From assembly GCA_031396505.1 (NCBI GenBank), contig JANNKX010000402.1, positions 1-6,914 on the forward strand: 6,914 nucleotides of DNA. The letters run 5' to 3'. The translations under genes were made by a program, and so were the position numbers. This DNA is from JAAFHS01 sp031396505 (lineage in GTDB: Bacteria > Pseudomonadota > Alphaproteobacteria > Rhodobacterales > Rhodobacteraceae). Positions 5,524-6,914 of this stretch are shown in pieces (within the stretch, counting starts at the first letter, position 1; each line of letters opens with the position of its first letter). Under the pieces are notes generated by a model. It saw nothing but the letters and a program-made list of their open reading frames with translations, was not told the DNA's origin and searched no databases.

Positions 5524-6460
5524 CCACCTCTTGCCGCGCTATGGTCTGCCGCCGGATACCCCCATCCGCCTGCTGAACCGTTCCGAAAACGCCACCTGGA
5601 TTGCAGGCGATGCCCTGATCCTGCGCGCCCATCGGATCGGCTATCACACCGATCCCGAAATCGCCTCCGAACTCGCCTGGCTGACCGCCCTGCAATCCGT
5701 CCCCGGCTTGCGCTGCGTGCAACCCGTGGCCGCAAACGATGGCACGCTGCTGCAACACGCGGGCACCCAGACCGTCGTCGCCTTTGCCCCCATCACCGGG
5801 CGCGAGGTGGCCGCATCCGACGATCTGCCCCATTGGTTCACCCATCTGGGTGATATCAGCGCACGCTTGCACGCCCATGCCCGCACATGGCCACGCCCGG
5901 CCGGTTTCACCCGTAAACGCTGGGATTGTGATACCATCCTTGGCGACGCACCCCATTGGGGCTGCTGGCAGGATGCCCCCGGCCTGACACCCGATGGCGC
6001 CCACATCCTGGATAGGCTGGCAAATACCCTGCGCACCCGCCTTGCCGCCTATGGCACCGGGCCGCACCGTTTCGGCCTGATCCACGCCGATCTGCGCTTG
6101 ACAAACCTGATGATCGACGATGCGGGCCTTGTCGCCATCGACTTTGACGATTGCGGTTTTGGCTGGTGGATGTATGACCTCGCCGCCGCCCTGTCCTTCA
6201 TCGAGGATGACCCCCGCCTGCCCACCCTGATTGCCGCATGGTGCGATGGTTATGCGCGCACCGGCACCCTGACGCGCGATGACCGCGCCATCATCCCCAC
6301 CCTCATCATGCTGCGCCGCGTCTTGCTGACCGCATGGCTCGGCACCCGCGCTGACAGTGACACGGCGGCCGACATCGGCGCGGCAGGCTATACCGCAGGC
6401 ACGGTCATGCTCGCCGAACGCCATCTCGCGGGGCAGGACCGCGCGGCCCGGCCGGCCTGA
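5516..6460 (+). CDS. APH-fold (aminoglycoside/choline kinase-like) phosphotransferase, substrate unknown
   Basis: The gene encodes a 314-residue cytosolic protein of the APH superfamily. The catalytic loop LIHADLRLTNLMID contains H190, D192 and N197, in place of the more common HGD form. The metal-binding motif follows as AIDFDDCGFGWWMYDLA, with D209 and D211. The N-terminal lobe has ALILRAHRIGYHT near residues 33-45, where an ATP-binding lysine or arginine is expected. Such proteins phosphorylate small molecules (choline, ethanolamine, homoserine, fructosamine, antibiotics) or occasionally proteins. Nothing here shows which. The start codon lies inside the end of cobF (8-base overlap), so the two are probably co-translated. 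The frame is open back to 5408, but starts there would overlap cobF by over 100 bases and are rejected. A role in making the phosphorylated amino alcohol of the cobalamin side arm is an attractive but unproven idea. Antibiotic resistance is unlikely given the context. Confidence 0.85.
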   Translation: MLDHLLPRYGLPPDTPIRLLNRSENATWIAGDALILRAHRIGYHTDPEIASELAWLTALQSVPGLRCVQPVAANDGTLLQHAGTQTVVAFAPITGREVAASDDLPHWFTHLGDISARLHAHARTWPRPAGFTRKRWDCDTILGDAPHWGCWQDAPGLTPDGAHILDRLANTLRTRLAAYGTGPHRFGLIHADLRLTNLMIDDAGLVAIDFDDCGFGWWMYDLAAALSFIEDDPRLPTLIAAWCDGYARTGTLTRDDRAIIPTLIMLRRVLLTAWLGTRADSDTAADIGAAGYTAGTVMLAERHLAGQDRAARPA

Positions 6461-6479
6461 ACCCAGATCGCATCAAATA

Positions 6480-6514
6480 TTCCCTCCCGCATTGCGGGGC
6501 AGGGGGTGGGGGGA
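6480..6514 (-). repeat. Diverged inverted copy of the cobB palindromic repeat
   Basis: Read on the minus strand, this element starts with CCCCCCACCCCC, identical over 12 bases to the cobB copy. A GC-rich imperfect palindrome follows. On the + strand the palindrome is CCCGC (6486-6490) and GCGGG (6494-6498) around ATT, extended by CCCT (6482-6485) and AGGG (6501-6504) past a 2-base bulge. It begins 20 bases after the kinase stop. It could also act as a weak transcription-end hairpin, though no T-run follows. Confidence 0.6.
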
Positions 6515-6526
6515 TTGTGGCAGGAA

Positions 6527-6551
6527 CCAGCCATCGGGCCAGCCATCCGGG
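6527..6551 (+). repeat. Short tandem duplication
   Basis: CCAGCCATCGGG (6527-6538) is followed directly by CCAGCCATCCGGG (6539-6551), which differs only by one added C. It lies between the palindromic repeat and the dyad before the last gene. It may be a slippage product or a pair of protein binding sites. No function can be assigned. Confidence 0.5.
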
Positions 6552-6554
6552 AAA

Positions 6555-6576
6555 CATGACTTGACGCAAGGTCATG
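6555..6576 (+). promoter_or_regulatory. Dyad overlapping a possible -35 box upstream of the last gene
   Basis: CATGACTTG (6555-6563) is mirrored by CAA-G-GTCATG (6567-6576), an inverted repeat with a single extra base. It encloses TTGACG (6561-6566), a good -35-like hexamer about 70 bases before the next start codon. The matching -10 region (CAGCAT near 6584-6589) is weak. The layout suggests a promoter with an operator, but a chance palindrome or hairpin is possible. Confidence 0.35.
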
Positions 6577-6634
6577 CGAGGCGCAGCATTTCCCGATTCG
6601 CAACAATCACTTTTTCAACGGGGGGTAACCCAGC

Positions 6635-6914
6635 ATGAAGAAGATCATTGCAATCATCCTTCTTGCCACCGCATTCCTCGCGTCCGCACCGCCCGTCATC
6701 GCCAATGATCTGGACGAATTCTGCGATGGGACGCTTTCCACATCCAACCCCTATCTTTGCCCCACAGCGCTGGAGTTTGGCGGGCAAGCCGCCCTGCTGC
6801 GGGATATGCTGCTGAGCCGTCATCATGGTGCCAGCCGGGGCGAAAGCACGGTCACACCCTCCACCAGCGGCACCGACAGCCCCTACACCGGCATGGTGAC
6901 TGGCGGGGCGCAGG
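6635..6914 (+). CDS. Small secreted protein of unknown function (3' end missing)
   Basis: The frame opens at ATG 6635 and stays open to the window end, giving 93 residues so far. The N-terminus is a clear Sec signal peptide: KK at residues 2-3, a hydrophobic core IIAIILLATAFLA, and a likely cut after Ala23 (PVIA, then NDLDEF). The exported part has two cysteines (C30 and C42), which could form a periplasmic disulfide. A Ser/Thr/Gly-rich stretch with no evident domain follows from about residue 68. There is no lipobox. I do not recognise the family. It is separated from the kinase gene by 174 bases holding repeats and a possible promoter, so it is probably a separate transcription unit with no link to cobalamin synthesis. 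A purine-rich GGGGGG run about 8 bases upstream may serve as the ribosome binding site. Confidence 0.7.
   Translation, partial: MKKIIAIILLATAFLASAPPVIANDLDEFCDGTLSTSNPYLCPTALEFGGQAALLRDMLLSRHHGASRGESTVTPSTSGTDSPYTGMVTGGAQ

Noticed and set aside
5516..6460. Antibiotic-resistance aminoglycoside phosphotransferase
   Set aside because: Only the general fold motifs are shared. The gene overlaps cobF, its base composition matches its neighbours, and no mobile element is present.
1..6914. CRISPR array, tRNA/rRNA genes, insertion sequence or phage genes
   Set aside because: No regularly spaced direct repeats, no tRNA- or rRNA-like segment, and no transposase, integrase or phage-type protein was found on either strand. 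The only repeats are the short elements listed.

Overview
This is a high-GC window, with G or C at nearly every third codon position. It carries the distal part of an aerobic (late cobalt insertion) cobalamin biosynthesis locus. The proteins resemble those of Rhodobacterales-type Alphaproteobacteria. The gene order cobE-cobM-cobB-cobA-DUF1636, then a riboswitch, then cbtB-cbtA-cobF, is typical of that group. The genus cannot be fixed from the sequence. All genes are on the + strand.

Block 1 (1-3508) is a tightly coupled operon: the 3' end of cobE, cobM (precorrin-4 C11-methyltransferase), cobB (hydrogenobyrinic acid a,c-diamide synthase), cobA (uroporphyrinogen III methyltransferase, SUMT) and a small cysteine-containing DUF1636 protein. 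Each of the four junctions is a 4-base ATGA stop/start overlap, which suggests translational coupling. The cobB coding sequence contains a C-rich/G-rich palindromic repeat, read in frame as a Pro/Gly-rich linker between its two domains.

Block 2 (3509-5523, plus the overlapping kinase gene) starts with a well-conserved adenosylcobalamin riboswitch (about 3581-3774). It lies in front of cbtB and cbtA, which encode a predicted cobalt transporter. A strong hairpin follows, then cobF (precorrin-6A synthase) and an aminoglycoside-phosphotransferase-fold (APH) kinase of unknown substrate, whose start codon lies inside the cobF end. The riboswitch would lower cobalt uptake, and perhaps cobF-kinase expression by read-through, when the vitamin is abundant.

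Block 3 (6461-6914) is a short intergenic region holding a diverged, inverted second copy of the cobB repeat, a 12-13 base tandem duplication and a dyad overlapping a possible -35 box. It is followed by the 5' part of a small secreted protein of unknown function that runs off the window.

Together the genes supply cobalt (CbtAB), start the tetrapyrrole branch (CobA), carry out ring methylation and contraction steps (CobM, CobF, with CobE assisting), and amidate the ring before cobalt insertion (CobB). No wholly new system is evident. The most useful leads are the in-frame repeat in cobB, the cobF-linked kinase and the operon-linked DUF1636 protein.
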